48,654 nt of DNA from Chara braunii (taxonomy: Eukaryota; Streptophyta; Charophyceae; Charales; Characeae): the NCBI GenBank assembly GCA_003427395.1, contig BFEA01000151.1:96281-144934 (forward strand), written 5' to 3'. The notes beneath the pieces are model-generated. The model saw nothing but the letters and a program-made list of their open reading frames with translations, did not search any database and had not been told where the DNA came from. Below are positions 1 through 11,692 of this stretch, in pieces. Made by a program: the position numbers and the translations under genes. Numbering within the stretch: the stretch's first letter is position 1; each line of letters begins with the position of its first letter.

Positions 1-72
1 CTCCCTTCGGTGGGCGTATCCCCGCCGAGCTACCCTGTCTCTTATACACATCTAGATGTGTATAAGAGACAG
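1..72. other. Chimeric mate-pair end at contig edge (artefact)
   Basis: Bases 1-34 are identical to 15508-15541. They are followed by the Nextera mate-pair junction adaptor (35-72), and genuine sequence seems to begin at 73. A circularised fragment running from 73 to 15541 would give exactly this order when read across its junction: fragment end, adaptor, fragment start. This piece is therefore best read as an unclipped mate-pair read with an insert of about 15.5 kb, used to extend a contig end. It is not biological sequence at this position. Confidence 0.93.
35..72. other. Nextera mate-pair junction adaptor
   Basis: A 38-bp palindromic sequence made of the Tn5 mosaic-end transposon sequence CTGTCTCTTATACACATCT followed directly by its reverse complement. 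This is the known circularisation adaptor of Nextera mate-pair libraries. An identical copy lies at 43567-43604. Confidence 0.98.
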
Positions 73-1361
73 CAACGGGGCCTAACCGTAGTTAATCCCG
101 TACTCAAGGTCACGGGTTGAAGCCCCCGTCGCCCGGAGTCGAGATAACAACACAACTCCCTTATAGCAAAAAAAGACAAGCTCATAGGCTATGGCAAATT
201 TGATCCCTATATCTCCTATTTGACAATCTGCCACAAAACCTATTGAGCTAGCTCATACTTCGAGTAGAAGTGGAGCTGCCCTAGTATGTATAGAGCAGTG
301 GCTCAGTCCAACTAGTGGCCCAAGCCCGTTTTCTAAGCCTGTGTGTGTGTGCACGTCGGCCGGTTTGCACGACTGTCTAAATTTTTGTCGGACCGTGTGA
401 GGGTGTACCCCTCAAGGGTACTCAATTCATCGGAAGGTCCGAAGGGCCGGTACTTACCTATGTCCCCGACATTGAGGGTTGCGGAGGGCAAAACACTCAA
501 GTGGTGGGGAAAGAGGCCCATGACACTTAAGAGTGGCGGAATAATACTCAAGTAGCAGATAGGTCGGTACCATACGAAGTAGGGCTAGATGTGTCGGATA
601 CTTGAGGTCGAGCAGAAGAAGACAACAGTTGGAATTTTTGAAGGCTCAGTACCGGTAGATAGGCGGGTACGAGCTCAAGTAATATGAGTTTAGGCCCTGT
701 GCGAACGATATCGGAACTTGTAACAGTGTCTCTCTCTTCAAAGGGACGAAGGCACCGATTGCTTGAGTGGTCGTGCAGATACGAAGTCGCCACTCGAGAG
801 GCGACTTCCTCTCTACATATGGGAGGTGGAGCTGGAGTCTCAACCCACCACGGTAGACGAGTAAGGGCAGAGGTACCGACTGCCGTTACCTATTATGGTA
901 GGCAGTGTGTTTCTCTTGGCTGCCCCGACCTCATGGCCGGGGTTATATTAATTTTTCAGTCGTCTTTAGATTTTACGGCGAGCGACCTGCCGACTTTCCC
1001 ATACCGGCCGATCCGACGCCCCCGGACTCGTTCTAATTCATTTTTGCCTTACTATTTGGTCCTTTAATGGTTTTAGACTGTGGTCGCCTCATTCGCGCGA
1101 CCCTTCTTGTTTTTCTTCCAACCCTCCGGCCCTTGCGGGCGAAGACTTTTAATTTTTACTAATCCTTACCTGTTGTCGTATGCGTCGTATCACTGTGTAT
1201 GATCACCTAGAAATTTTGGTCTCCATGGCCGAAAAGTTTACTTCACGGCGCTATGCCAGAAAAACTCTCACTTTTTACTCCAGTTTGTCTCCGACACGGC
1301 AACCAGCAATACTGTATCGAATGCAAATCATGAGAAAATACCCTTGTAAAGGTGTTTGCTG
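73..1361 (+). repeat. Dispersed repeat A, copy 1
   Basis: This stretch aligns colinearly with 24720-25995 at high identity by eye, with small indels. The match starts at CAACGGGGCCTAACCG and is lost after AAGGTGTTTGCT. The first 60 bases carry a pol III B-box-like sequence (GGTTGAAGCCC, 115-125); the A-box side is cut off by the adaptor. Small open frames in it (for example 684-1067 and 1180-1362) differ in length between the copies and look like no protein family, so I treat the repeat as non-coding. It may be a long tRNA-headed SINE-like unit or part of an LTR element; no TG...CA ends were identified. Confidence 0.85.
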
Positions 1362-2332
1362 ACAGTTCTTCCTTACCCCATTAAGTGACGTCCCCGTCGT
1401 TAGGGAATCTAGATGCAAATAAATGCCTTCTCACGCGACAAGTTCTCAAAATCCGACTTCCTAGATGAAGTTGCAGTTTGAAGACCCTCACTATCCTCCT
1501 TGGTGCGTCCATACTGCCAGGGTTTTAACTTGAGTCTCCCACATATAAAAAGGAATTGTAATACCAAAGAAAGATCATTTCATATGATTCCAAGTGGGGA
1601 TACCGAAACTGTACTATAATTACGGAGGTCACCAAGGAAGATAATGATAGCCTCTCCCCCCAACTTTAAACTTTCTTTGTTAGGATCTCGTTGGGTATCC
1701 GAAGAGTTAAGAATCATATTTGAACCCAATCCTTTGGACGCGGGTCTTAACCTAAGTCAGATTTTACTATCCCACCCGAAGTCTAATGCGAGGGGATCGG
1801 TGACCTTGGTCTCAACCCACCACAGCCGGTTGATCAGACCAAGATTGCGGTCCACCGTGTTTTTATTTTTAACGGTGGTACCCGTATTGGTTACACAATA
1901 TCCGGTAAAATCCTCCCATCAAATCTTCTATACCTGACTCTCGATCCCTCCGATATCTACCTGAACCAATTTCATCATCAGAAAGACCCTCCCCTCATGT
2001 TTTAGTTTCAGGCCGTAATCGGAAGGCCCGTAGCCTGATTATACTTGGTCAGCAGCCCACGCTGGGAGTTACGTCCCAATGATGTTAATTTTCCGCCATA
2101 GGCTTGGTAATTTTAAGTCCCTCAGACTGACCTCCTAGAGCGGATGAACGATGATCATTTTAAATATATATATACATGAAAAAACAATTTGACAAAAAAA
2201 AATTCTTCCCTCGTCAATTGTCATTTAGGGAATGAAAGAGCCCCATTGAATGTACATACGAGGAAAAAACAATTTCACGAATAAGAATGATTTATTATGA
2301 TTGTCACATTATCACTGATCGAGGGCTTCGTC
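1362..2332. other. Intergenic, no feature recognised
   Basis: No convincing coding frame or RNA gene. A short stretch near 1808-1825 (GTCTCAACCCACCAC) repeats a motif of repeat A (835-850), so a degraded fragment of that family is possible. A short TA run lies near 2165-2175. Confidence 0.4.
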
Positions 2333-3031
2333 AGAGCCACTTAGGGGTCGTGTCTCCCAAACCTCAATCACAGGCTGTACAGACACATGTCTCAGGGATC
2401 TTTTACCAAATAGAAAAAGTCAATCAAAATGTCCATAAAAGATGTATGAAAAGTATTTGTTTGACTCCTTGTTTTGTCAGAAGGCAGAAAAAACATCCAT
2501 TTCATTCATAACATACACTTCCCTGACTCACAGGGTTGCTTATATGCATGAAAATTTTTGACTTTCTCATACCTCCTTTTTATGATTTTTTTCAATAATA
2601 AGCATACAAGTTAAAACATGGAAAAAACTGACCATCAATGCAAAGCACTTTCAGACTGTACACTTCACTTTTCATCTTATATTTCCTGAACACTTAGACG
2701 TTTTTCCTGAGCCTCCTAGTCTAAGATTTGATAGCATAATTTGCACACACATCCAAGATACACACTTAACAAAAAAAAAAAAGACATTGGACCAACTCAA
2801 TTGTGAAAGTGAAAGTGCTCATTGTCAGCATACCCCATAGATAGAATCCAAAAATGACTCAAGAGAGAAAAAACTTAGTCGAATATAAAATATGAGACTT
2901 AAACAGTCGTCCCTTAAAAAATGAAGTATGAAACTCGGGTCAACCGTCTCTCCTATCCCCAACTGCTAAAGTACAACTGTCGAGTCAGGAAAGTATAAAA
3001 AAGACAACAAAATTTTCTAAATCTAACAATA
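2333..3031. repeat. 704-bp tandem duplication, unit 1
   Basis: From AGAGCCACTTAGGGGTCGTG onward this unit realigns with 3037-3732 along its whole length, both ending in AGACAACAAAATTT...AAATCTAACAAT. Only about five bases separate the units. Substitutions and short A/T indels are scattered, so the duplication is not recent. It is A/T rich with no long open frame. The start includes a potential stem (GTGTCT / AGACAC, about 2349-2386). Confidence 0.88.
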
Positions 3032-3036
3032 TCGTT

Positions 3037-3732
3037 AGAGCCACTTAGGGGTCGTGTCTCCCAAACCTCGATCACAGGCTGGACAGACACACGTCTAAGG
3101 GATCTTTTACCAAATAGAAAAACTAAATCATAATATTCATAAAAAAAATATAAAAAGTATTTGTTTGACCCCTTGTTTTGTTAGAAGGCAGAAAAAACAT
3201 CAATTTCATTCATAACATACATTTCCCTGACTCGCAGGATTGCTCATATGCATCAAAAATTTTGACTTTCCCATACCCCTTTTTAGTTTTTTTTTAAACA
3301 ATAACGATACAAGTTAAAGCATGAAAAATATTGACCATCAATGCAAAGCAGTTTCATACTCTGTACACTCCATTTTTCATCCTATCTTTCTTGAACACTT
3401 AGGCGTTTTTATGAGCCTCCTTGTCCAAGACTTGATAGCATAATTTGCACACACATCCATGATACACACTTTACAGAAAAAACAGACACTGGACCAACTC
3501 AATTGTGAAAGTAAAAGTGTTCATTGTCGGCATACCCTATAGATACAATCCAATATGACTCAAGAGAAAAAAAACTTAGTCGAATATAAAATATGAGACT
3601 TAAACAGTCTCCCATTGCAAAAATGAAGTCTGAAACTCGGGTCAACCGTCTCTCCTATCCTTATTTGTTAAAGTACAACTGTCGAGTGAAAAAAGTATAA
3701 AAGAGACAACAAAATTTCATAAATCTAACAAT
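3037..3732. repeat. 704-bp tandem duplication, unit 2
   Basis: Second unit of the tandem pair, offset 704 bp from the first. It keeps the same order of blocks: the GGGATCTTTTACCAAATAG block, the AGAAGGCAGAAAAAACAT block and the TTGATAGCATAATTTGCACA block. No coding capacity seen. Confidence 0.88.
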
Positions 3733-4758
3733 TGAGAATAACGGAGTACATACTCTAAGACACCTCAGATGTCCTATTTACTAAAGTACAATATTGCATC
3801 TAAGGAGAAATAAATAACAACTATGTCACAAATCTGACCTCACACTCAACTACTAGGGTACCATATCTCATTTGAAGAAAATAAAATGTGGGAGTCATTT
3901 TTATAAAACTTCAAAAGAAATAAATCAAAGCGTCGCCCATCCACTAGTTAGGTGCAAACCTTTCTTAATTCCCTATGTTAAGTCTCAACTACATAAGTAA
4001 CTGGAATCTGAACTTTTCCTTGGCCCGGTTATCTATGTTTCCTTTCAACTCGATAAGCCTCTTGTACCTATATGTTTTAGCAAAAACCCTTAGCCTCATC
4101 CTTTCTTACCGAAGACAGTTTTTTCTCAATTGTATCCCCTTCATACAGCGACAAGTCAACTTATTTCCTTCCTCATTTGTCTTCTTGTTCATGTGAAGAT
4201 GTCTTTATTAAAATCTTTGCGCTTTCAAAGGAATGAGTTGTTGCCTCTAAGTAAGGCATTCTCCTACTTTTCTATCGTTCATTCAATCTTGGAAGAATTT
4301 GTTCAAATACTTTCGAAGCCAGTTGCTCAATATTTCAGAGGCACTACTCAGTAGTAAGCTCAGTGCTCTTTTCACTCATTCTCACTTGTCCTTCATCATT
4401 CTTTGATGTTTGTTTTTTTGAGCTCTTACTCTTCTCCTGAGAGCTCCAGCAATACCCATATTTCAAATCCTTGCTCCTCCTTCTACTCAATTATCTCGGA
4501 GGACTCCGCCATTTCTTTTACCGATATCTGAAGACTGTTTGAATTCTTCCATTTCCTTATCGATCTTATTTCACTGTCTCTCCCACTTGTCATGTATTAT
4601 TCTTTTGTGGACAAAATTTTATAGCCTTGCTTGCTTACATTTCTTCCTACCTTCCTTATTTCATCATTCGATAGCCCTCTTGCAGCGACCCCCAATAAAG
4701 AAAAATATTTTTATATTTGGTAGTTATGACTTCTTGACGACGTTACCATCCAATGACC
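3733..4758. other. A/T-rich interval, no feature recognised
   Basis: Lies downstream of the minus-strand gag relic and could hold more of that element, but no pol motif (protease DTG/DSG, RT YxDD, integrase HHCC) was seen on either strand. The plus-strand open frames at 3975-4354 and 4539-4778 are Phe/Leu/Ser-rich and resemble no family. Confidence 0.35.
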
Positions 4759-5772
4759 TTACAATCCTCTGCCGCTAATACAGGTCGTCGCCCTTGTCCA
4801 CCATTCGCACTCCCGTCGCAAGGCTTCTTGTCTCGTCCCTCGAGGTATGTTTGGGTCAATGGGGTTCATAAATCTGTCATAAACACCTCCTTCAATATCA
4901 GTGTTAATCAGACAATTTGCTTCATCAATCTTTCTGACGTGGCAAAACCTCATTGCATGCCCTTCCTGGGTATAATGCCTGCAGACAACATTCCTCAAAT
5001 CCACTCTTCCTCTCCAAGCTCCTTAACCACTTTCCTGACCACAATTTTCTCGACCTCTTCCCCAATTTTGACCTTGTCCACGACCTATGATCATTTGAGC
5101 TCGGTTTCTTGCCTTTCCCTGGGCCTTCGTTAACTTAGGAGGTTTAGGTTTTTCTTCCATATCAATCACTCCCTTATCTCCTTTCCTTTCTTGGTCATCA
5201 CACCGTTTTTTTTCAACCTCTGCAGATCGGAGAGAGTCTTGATTATCATCATTTATTTGTTTCTCTCCACTTCCACTAGCTAGCTCGTCTGACATTCCCT
5301 CAGGGACTTTTCGCTTACCTTTCTTGTCCCGTTCTAGTTGCGTAATTCTCTCTTTTAACTCCCTCACATGTTTTTGTATACTGCCTACTTCCCCTTGCGT
5401 CAACGTACCACCGACTATTCGTTCAGGGTCTCTACAATGATGGTTGTCGACTTTGTTTGCGGGAAACCTCAAGCTTAACAAACCCTCGAGTTCATTCCAA
5501 GTTCACGATCTTTGCATGAAATCGTACACTTCCTCGCTTAACTTCTCACATACGAATAAAGGTAGAATAGTCAACATCGCTCTCTCATCTCATTTCTTCA
5601 TAAGGCCAAAGTTGTGGTAATTGCACAAAAAGTTAGGTAGGTCCTTCCCTTGAAACAACAAAACTCTAAGGTCTGGGGGCATTGACTTATCTACAAACTC
5701 GCGCGTAAGTACTTTAGTGAGAAACGAATTCCTCCAATGCAGGATTTTAACCAAGCCGCCATCTTTAGCCAT
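4759..5772 (-). pseudogene. gag: Decayed LTR-retrotransposon gag (zinc-knuckle end)
   Basis: Four minus-strand open segments lie in the same reading frame, separated only by in-frame stops at 5590-5592 (TGA), 5503-5505 (TGA) and 5023-5025 (TAA). The order is gag-like. First comes a capsid segment with LLFQGKDLPNFLCNYHNF (5590-5772), then a continuation with EKLSEEVYDFMQRS. A Lys/Glu-rich coiled-coil-like stretch follows (5140-5400). Last is a zinc knuckle CRHYTQEGHAMRFC (4942-4983), followed by a conserved-looking tail (IDPNIPRGTRQEALRRE). The knuckle fits CX2CX4HX4C except that the second Cys is Tyr (TAT for TGT), so zinc binding should be lost. The Ty3/gypsy type is likely from general organisation. 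No pol was found next to it. Confidence 0.72.
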
Positions 5773-6095
5773 GACCTTTTAGACAAATTTGAAGGCAACC
5801 ACTTTCGTCGATATACAAACGCATAACCTTTTAGACAACCAATTTTGCAGAGCAATTAAAGGCGTCATGAACACATACGAATCATGCAAGCAGATGTGTA
5901 AAGAAAAGACACTCGACTTAAGACCATACGTTGCTAGCATGGATAAAAGAAAGTACGTAACATTCACTGCCCGTCTACCTTCATTCGGAGCTCATCCCAG
6001 AATTCAAATCTTTCGTCTGGATCGTGAGAATCAGTGTAGGTGCTAACAATGTAAGTCGTATTTCGAAGTTCTCGGTTGAGGAGCACGAATCTCAT

Positions 6096-6551
6096 TTATA
6101 GGTACAGACCGTATACTACCTTGCTCATATAGTGCTTGTGTCCCCATCCTCGTTCTACCAAAGCATCCTTCACTAATGCCTTTATTTTCTCTCGTTCTTT
6201 GAAATACTTTTCCACTAGGAACTTGGGTAGGACGACTCGCAACGGGAAGGAGGGGAACACAAACTTATCAACATCCTCGCCCTCTATAACAACGGAAACT
6301 GACTCATTTCTTTTCTGACACATTCCTTTTGCCCACTTCACGACAATCACCTCAGCTAGCCTTAATGGTCTCGCGAGCAGGTTCCTACGACCCAGTACCA
6401 ACTCAATACAAAAAATTATCCAAAAAGATGATGAGGTGTACAAAGTCACTTTCACAACTGCACTGTCCCCATCACCGTTGAAGCCAGATTCCATCCAAAT
6501 AAAGATATCCCCGTTAAAACACGTACCCCACCAGAAACCGATATTATTCAT
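6096..6551 (-). pseudogene. Unrecognised ORF upstream of gag relic, possibly same retroelement
   Basis: A 151-codon open frame that can be read further upstream: the same strand at 6552-6650 continues with MINPNVAFPSERED and LELFLPRLVRED before a stop. The C-terminal half is rich in charged residues (FLVEKYFKEREKIKALVKDALVERGWGH is split here only by wording). I do not recognise a family. It lies on the same strand as, and about 0.3 kb upstream of, the gag relic, so it may be the degraded N-terminal part of that element. The 5773-6095 gap shows no clear coding match. Confidence 0.3.
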
Positions 6552-6651
6552 CTTCCCTGACTAGCCTTGGCAAGAACAACTCCAACCCATCCTCTCTTTC
6601 ACTAGGGAAGGCTACATTGGGGTTTATCATATCATACATCATTTTGGCTTT

Positions 6652-8379
6652 CTTCAACTACCCTAGGTCCTGCTTATACAGATAAACCCCCAACAAACAT
6701 CTCCCATCAGTATACAGATTCTTTCCTTCCTACAATATTTTTCCTGAAAGGTAGTCTTCAAATCGTACCTCACTAATATCGCTCATTTCCAACGTCTAAG
6801 ACCATTCAAAGCAGGTGATAATATACTGCGATAATAATGTATTTGCAATTTTTGAATATTGCAGGTCATAAATTCTCATAATGACTGTTACTTATAGTAG
6901 GGATATACTGACATAATGATACAATAATCAATAATTATAAGTAAATATTATTAGCAAGTGAAGAGTCAAGTTTAACTGGCATATGCATGCATAGTGATGA
7001 TGAGAAACTAATAGTAATTGTTACGATAGACAACAGTCATGCTGTGGTCAATAAGTTTTTCAACAATAAATGTTTTTAGATACAAAAATAATGAGAGTAC
7101 TACATTCTACTCCTTGGGCTTTGATAGGAGTATATTGTGTCAAGGGGCAGTGTAATTCCTTAAAACGATTGACATCTTAGACTCCCGAGCCCCGCTCAAG
7201 GACCAAGCCTCACTACTTCACTCCCCGATTCCAATATTTGTCTCTTGCAGACTTTTGTCAATTAGTTGACATTCTCACCATACATGTTCCAGAATGCCAT
7301 ATTTCATCTCGAGTTGATGAACCCACTTGTTACAAAGATAGTTGAGGAATCACTCCCTGCTTCCTTGCGGCAGGTAGTAGTGGTCTCCGTCATTGACCAT
7401 GGTTTAGCAAGGTCCAAAATACTTTCCTCCTTCTCAGTAGTAATGTAGTCATCAATCCTAAAAAAGGTTAGGTGACAACACCCCACTATGGACCAGGAAC
7501 TTAGTTCCGGCGCGAGTCTCACTACTACTTTAGAAGACGAATTTATAGCTTCTTCAAGCCATCTTCCAAGCAAAGGATAACTTAGGATAGCAACTCCCCA
7601 ATAGTAGACTCTACACATTGACCACTTCTCCAGAGAATCTCTTCCCCCAAGAAGTCGGTCACTCCATTCACCTTCGACCTCGCGCCGAACGTAGATTCTG
7701 CGTAGCATTTCTACTCTTTAAAAGGAGAGCAATCCAGTCATATAAGTTCAAATGAATAGACATAAATGGATAATCATATTTGATTAGCTCATAAAGACAG
7801 ATTAAAACATACAATCTTAAATAAATAAACGTAGAAGGGTAACTCAGGCGAGTAACCATAATTCAAAATGCATCAGATATATAGTCTCATATGAATAGTA
7901 TTAGATATGCTTGGCTTGAATAAACTTGGCGTGAATGGATAAATTTATATAGATAAGCTCAAATGAATGGCCTTAAAAAACAGAAAATTCAAGCACTTAG
8001 ATTCAATTGCATATATTCAGGTAGATGGTCCTGAAGTAGATGAGTTCTAACAGATAGCCTCCTACCGGAATCTTGTCACAAAGTTAAATATAAACAGGAT
8101 GATTTAACATCAAACTCCTCACTGCCTAACTGATTATACTCAGGTTCAAGAATTTTTGGCTGCCTTTTATAAACGGAACCAACCTCTAAAATTTCTCTCA
8201 AGGACGGACTCAGCCCACATTGACTCTTTCCTAAAACTGAACTTTTATTAAAAAATCCTAGCAAATGACGGTCCTTACTGACACTATTTACGTTCGGCTC
8301 TCCTTACATTCTCGAACATATTTTTGACTCATTAGCATTCTAACAGAATCATTTCCACCTCTTTTGCTATACGCGATCG
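6652..8379. other. Intergenic, no feature recognised
   Basis: A/T-rich sequence with no long conserved frame. A minus-strand frame at 7304-7708 (134 codons) shows no recognisable motif. The 7670-8040 part contains loosely repeated TGAATAGA/ATGGATAA words, suggesting old simple-sequence expansion. Confidence 0.35.
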
Positions 8380-8522
8380 ACTACCGTCTTAACCTGAAAA
8401 CAAGGTACGTACCTTGTATTCAAGTTACCTCCGAAAAACGGGTTCCGAGAAATCACCGCTAAATTTTCGAATAGAAGGTACCCTCGAATACAAGGTACGT
8501 ACCTTGTATTCGAGGTACGTCT

Positions 8523-8530
8523 CTGTGTGT

Positions 8531-8561
<31 letters not shown>

Positions 8562-8662
8562 GCGTGTGTTGTTCACACATGTGGTTGCTTCCACACGCGG
8601 GCGCCATGCTGTGTGTGTGTGTGTGTGTGTGTGTGGCATGGGTTGTCCACACGGTCGCTATG

Positions 8663-8695
<33 letters not shown>

Positions 8696-8710
8696 GCACA
8701 CACACACAGA
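8523..8710. repeat. Compound (GT)n/(CT)n/(CA)n microsatellite
   Basis: GT runs at about 8523-8561 and 8611-8634, a CT run at about 8662-8680 and a CA run at about 8681-8709. Long open frames reading through this segment in several frames (His/Thr or Cys/Val repeats) are products of the simple sequence. Confidence 0.95.
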
Positions 8711-9119
8711 GTAGTGTTTGAAAAAAGAAGAATGCGTGCGGGATCGTGAGCGCAGGGGCAAGATTTTCTTCTCCAAACACTTTTCACAATCGCGCGAAGT
8801 CCAAGAACAAGTGCGCGACCATGAGAAGGCACCTGCAAGAAAAGGTACATATAATGTTTTTGAAAAAGTTCAAGAAGTTTTTGTATAACGTACGTACCTA
8901 TTTCTTGGAGTTGTGTGTAGATAGTCCTGGTTCTGGACATATCTTCCGTAGAGATGCATAGCAGCAAATCAATCGAGATGTTTTGCACCTCTGCCTAAAC
9001 GCATTCGGATTCAGGTATCAAATTTCATGCTGAAACGACATATAGGGACCTTGCCCGACAACCCTATACAAAAGCAAAGAGAATGAAGAAGGTTTCCCTC
9101 CTATTTCTTTATTACTAAT

Positions 9120-9125
<6 letters not shown>

Positions 9126-9151
<26 letters not shown>
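9126..9151. repeat. Poly(T) run, 26 bases
   Basis: Uninterrupted T run near the right end of the inverted-repeat element. It could be the tail of a small retroelement inserted inside it, but no flanking duplication was identified. Confidence 0.9.
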
Positions 9152-9256
9152 CCCTCACTCTAGAAAAGTTGCACCCTAAAATTCGTTCTACAAGGTACCC
9201 CGTACCTTGTATTCGTATACAAGGTACGTACCTTGTTTTCGGGTTAAGACGGTAGT

Positions 9257-10619
9257 ACTTGAGTTATGAACAAAGGAAAAATTGAGCCTATCTGAGACAT
9301 AATCCCACAAAGATTGTCTTACACCTATCTAGATCGATCATCCCTAAGGAGGTGCCAATACCTTTCATCACCTTCCCTTTCTTCTCCCGGACGGATACCC
9401 TCCATTATGGGTATTCTTATTTACAAGAGGAGAAGTATCGAAGTCATCGTAATCTATTCCCCCCCCCCTCGAGATGTTTTTGTCTGACGACCTAGATAAG
9501 TACTAAATTATTACTTATCCTAGTCAAGCTTCGTGTTGACAGAGTGACATTTTTAAATGACCCTTTTGTACAACAAATATGAGATTAACCCACATAATTC
9601 AATCTGACATAAGAAAAACAAAGTCAGGGTGGCACATAACTTATAATCAACTGATGCAGCCTGAGATACTACGGGAGGGTGAAGCACATGTGGCGGCGGT
9701 GGAAGAGCAGGTCTTGGTGGTTGAGGAAGAACGGTCAATTGCTGAAGTTGACGCACCACAGAGGAAGAGGGGGAAGTGCATCTCATTGGATAAGTAGGAG
9801 GAGGCGGTTCGAAACGTAGGAGCGAAGCGCCTTAATGTTACTCGTACGTATAAGAATAATAAGCCATCCTCCCAGGGGACGGCGTACGCTCGCGCAAGTT
9901 TTCCTGATGTTGACGCAGTCTCACCCCTTCCCATTTCACTTTCTCTTCCTCTTCTTCCTCCCGCTCATATTTTTCCCTTGTCAAATCAATAGGCTTTTCT
10001 ACGACCTTCTTTTGTCGTCCACCTCTTCCCCTTTCGGTTTCTAATCCGCGCGGTATGGCTGGCGAAAGGTATTACTTAGAGTAGCGTCCTAAATGCCTAG
10101 CCACCTATTGATTAAGGTAACGCCTATGTATGGAGATGTGCACCTTTACGAAGGAATCTCAATTGTATGGTGTAGTATAAGCTACCTAACTACTTATCTA
10201 AACAATTTTGAATAAGGACTTCAGAAGTAGGAGTACGCAAGGTCGTCATAGGCATGAAAAAATATTATGGTCAGAAGAAATTAACGCAGTCGAATCCTCT
10301 CGCGCAGATTCAACGAGAACTTGTCAAATCCTATTGTGCCAAATGGTTCCTCCGCTATCTCCACCGACTCTTCTTTATGAAGATTTTGTGATCCTTAGTC
10401 GCTATTTGCACGCTTCCTTGTGAAAAGATACGAAAGTAACTACCTCATCGGGGAAGCATTAGAAGTGAAGCCTAAGGTTTGTAAGATACGGTAGGCGAGA
10501 TACTTTAACTAGTACTCATTTTATCTCAAAAGGAGCTTGTACTTATAGACAACCAATTATCCTCAGTAGCTATCTTACTAACTACTGGAAGTTACATAGC
10601 ATTCTACTTTTTTTTTTGT
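9257..10619. other. Intergenic, one small unassigned ORF
   Basis: A 72-codon plus-strand frame at 9579-9797 encodes a Glu/Val-rich peptide (HVAAVEEQVLVVEEE) followed by a basic patch (QRKRGK). It has no homology signal I recognise and may be chance. The remainder shows no RNA gene or repeat pair. Confidence 0.3.
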
Positions 10620-10859
10620 CGTTTTGCTAAGGTTTCAATTAACCAGACTCAGGTCCGTTCACATAGGACCCCGACAGTCAACAGAAGGTCCCCAGCAACG
10701 ACGCCACCTGTCACGCGCGGCGGTCCCGCACCCTGCTGGGAGCGTTGAACCTCACTGTCGTGTCACGCAGGATTTTTCTTCAATGCTGAAAAGAATCAGT
10801 CACGACTCTAACTGTGCGCCCGTGCTATACCTTTCACGACACCCCACGACAGGTCGGGG

Positions 10860-11040
10860 TGCCTGGAGGTACAACTTACCTCTACCTAAGGGGTTGTCAC
10901 CACCCTTAGGTAAGTGTATCCCTGTTGAGCTATCGGCCCACATGTGAAGACTTTTACATGCCTTTGTAGAGATAGGTCGGCCGAGGGTGTTTGCTCGATC
11001 ATCGCAACATATGAATGGGTTACACGTGGTAAGACGCATA
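10860..11040 (-). repeat. Shared 5' block, copy I (tRNA A-box-like motif)
   Basis: Aligns with 15462-15645: both read ACTTACCTC.ACC, then a stem around GTCACC, then GTATCCC.G..GAGCTA, then GTAGAG...TCGAGGGTGTTT. On the minus strand TAGCTCAACAGG (complement of 10920-10931) matches the pol III A-box consensus TRGCNNAGYNGG at 11 of 12 positions. No convincing B box follows, so a tRNA-derived origin is only suggested. Confidence 0.65.
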
Positions 11041-11670
11041 AGACTGACCCGTTAGTCAAGTCAGGTTCAGGATATGATCTCCCTATCCTAAACTTCTAGA
11101 TATTCAAGTCGAACTTTATAGAAGGTTGTCTATTTCCGCTTCTAAATCTAAAATTTACTATTCTCCTGATAAAAAACAAACAAGGTACCAATCAAACATT
11201 ATTACTACCAAGGGCATCCAACCTTACTTAACAGATTACGACTTGACTGAATATCAGATAGTATATAAGTTATATAGGACAGATAATGAATATGATAGTA
11301 TTACCGTCGATAAGCCTTCCCACTTTCATAAGTGTTGTCTGTCCGAAACTCTTCAACAGATCAGGTCAAGTTCAATCCAAAATCACGCACATAGCAGATC
11401 TGCACAGAATAATGCAAAGACAGTTTACATGCCATGCACTAATGGCGACAACCATCAATCATTGACCTTGTCCCTCAATCCCCAAACCATGTATGACAAC
11501 CCTATCTTTCCTGAGACGTAATCCTAACCCCCTCACATTTATTTAAAGGACCCTTGAGAGTGACTAGGATCTTTCAGGCAATGACCAAAGGTGACAGTTT
11601 TAGTGACTACAGGGTTTGACTTTAGATGTAGGTATCAAGTCAAGGGGGAAAAGTTGAATCGGTAACAACC

Positions 11671-11692
11671 GACCTGTTATCGAGAGATAACA
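11671..11692. other. Conserved short hairpin, copy I
   Basis: CTGTTATC and GATAACA pair across a 4-base loop, inside the shared word CAACCGACCTGTTATC. The same hairpin occurs at 16808-16828 in copy II with a different loop and is followed there by related sequence (ATCATT...GTA.AACCA type). It marks the centre of the shared framework. Confidence 0.65.

Larger units (their letters stand above)
8380..9256. mobile_element. Non-autonomous DNA transposon-like element with 42-bp TIRs
   Basis: The left end 8380-8421 (ACTACCGTCTTAACC..., then the palindrome ACAAGGTACGTACCTTGT) matches the reverse complement of 9215-9256 with about two differences, giving long terminal inverted repeats around an 877-bp element. 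The perfect 18-bp palindrome occurs three times inside the ends (8400-8417, 8490-8507, 9219-9236), with a degraded version at 9190-9210. Such subterminal repeats are common in MITE-like elements. There is no transposase; the interior holds GT/CT/CA microsatellites and a 26-T run. I could not find a clear target-site duplication, so the superfamily is unassigned. Confidence 0.78.

Noticed and set aside
684-1067. 127-codon ORF in repeat A
   Set aside because: The matching frame in copy 2 starts and ends elsewhere (25339-25677), so the frame is not conserved between the copies.
8425-8988. 187-codon minus-strand open frame
   Set aside because: Its centre is His/Thr and Cys/Val repeats from the GT/CA microsatellite inside the inverted-repeat element.
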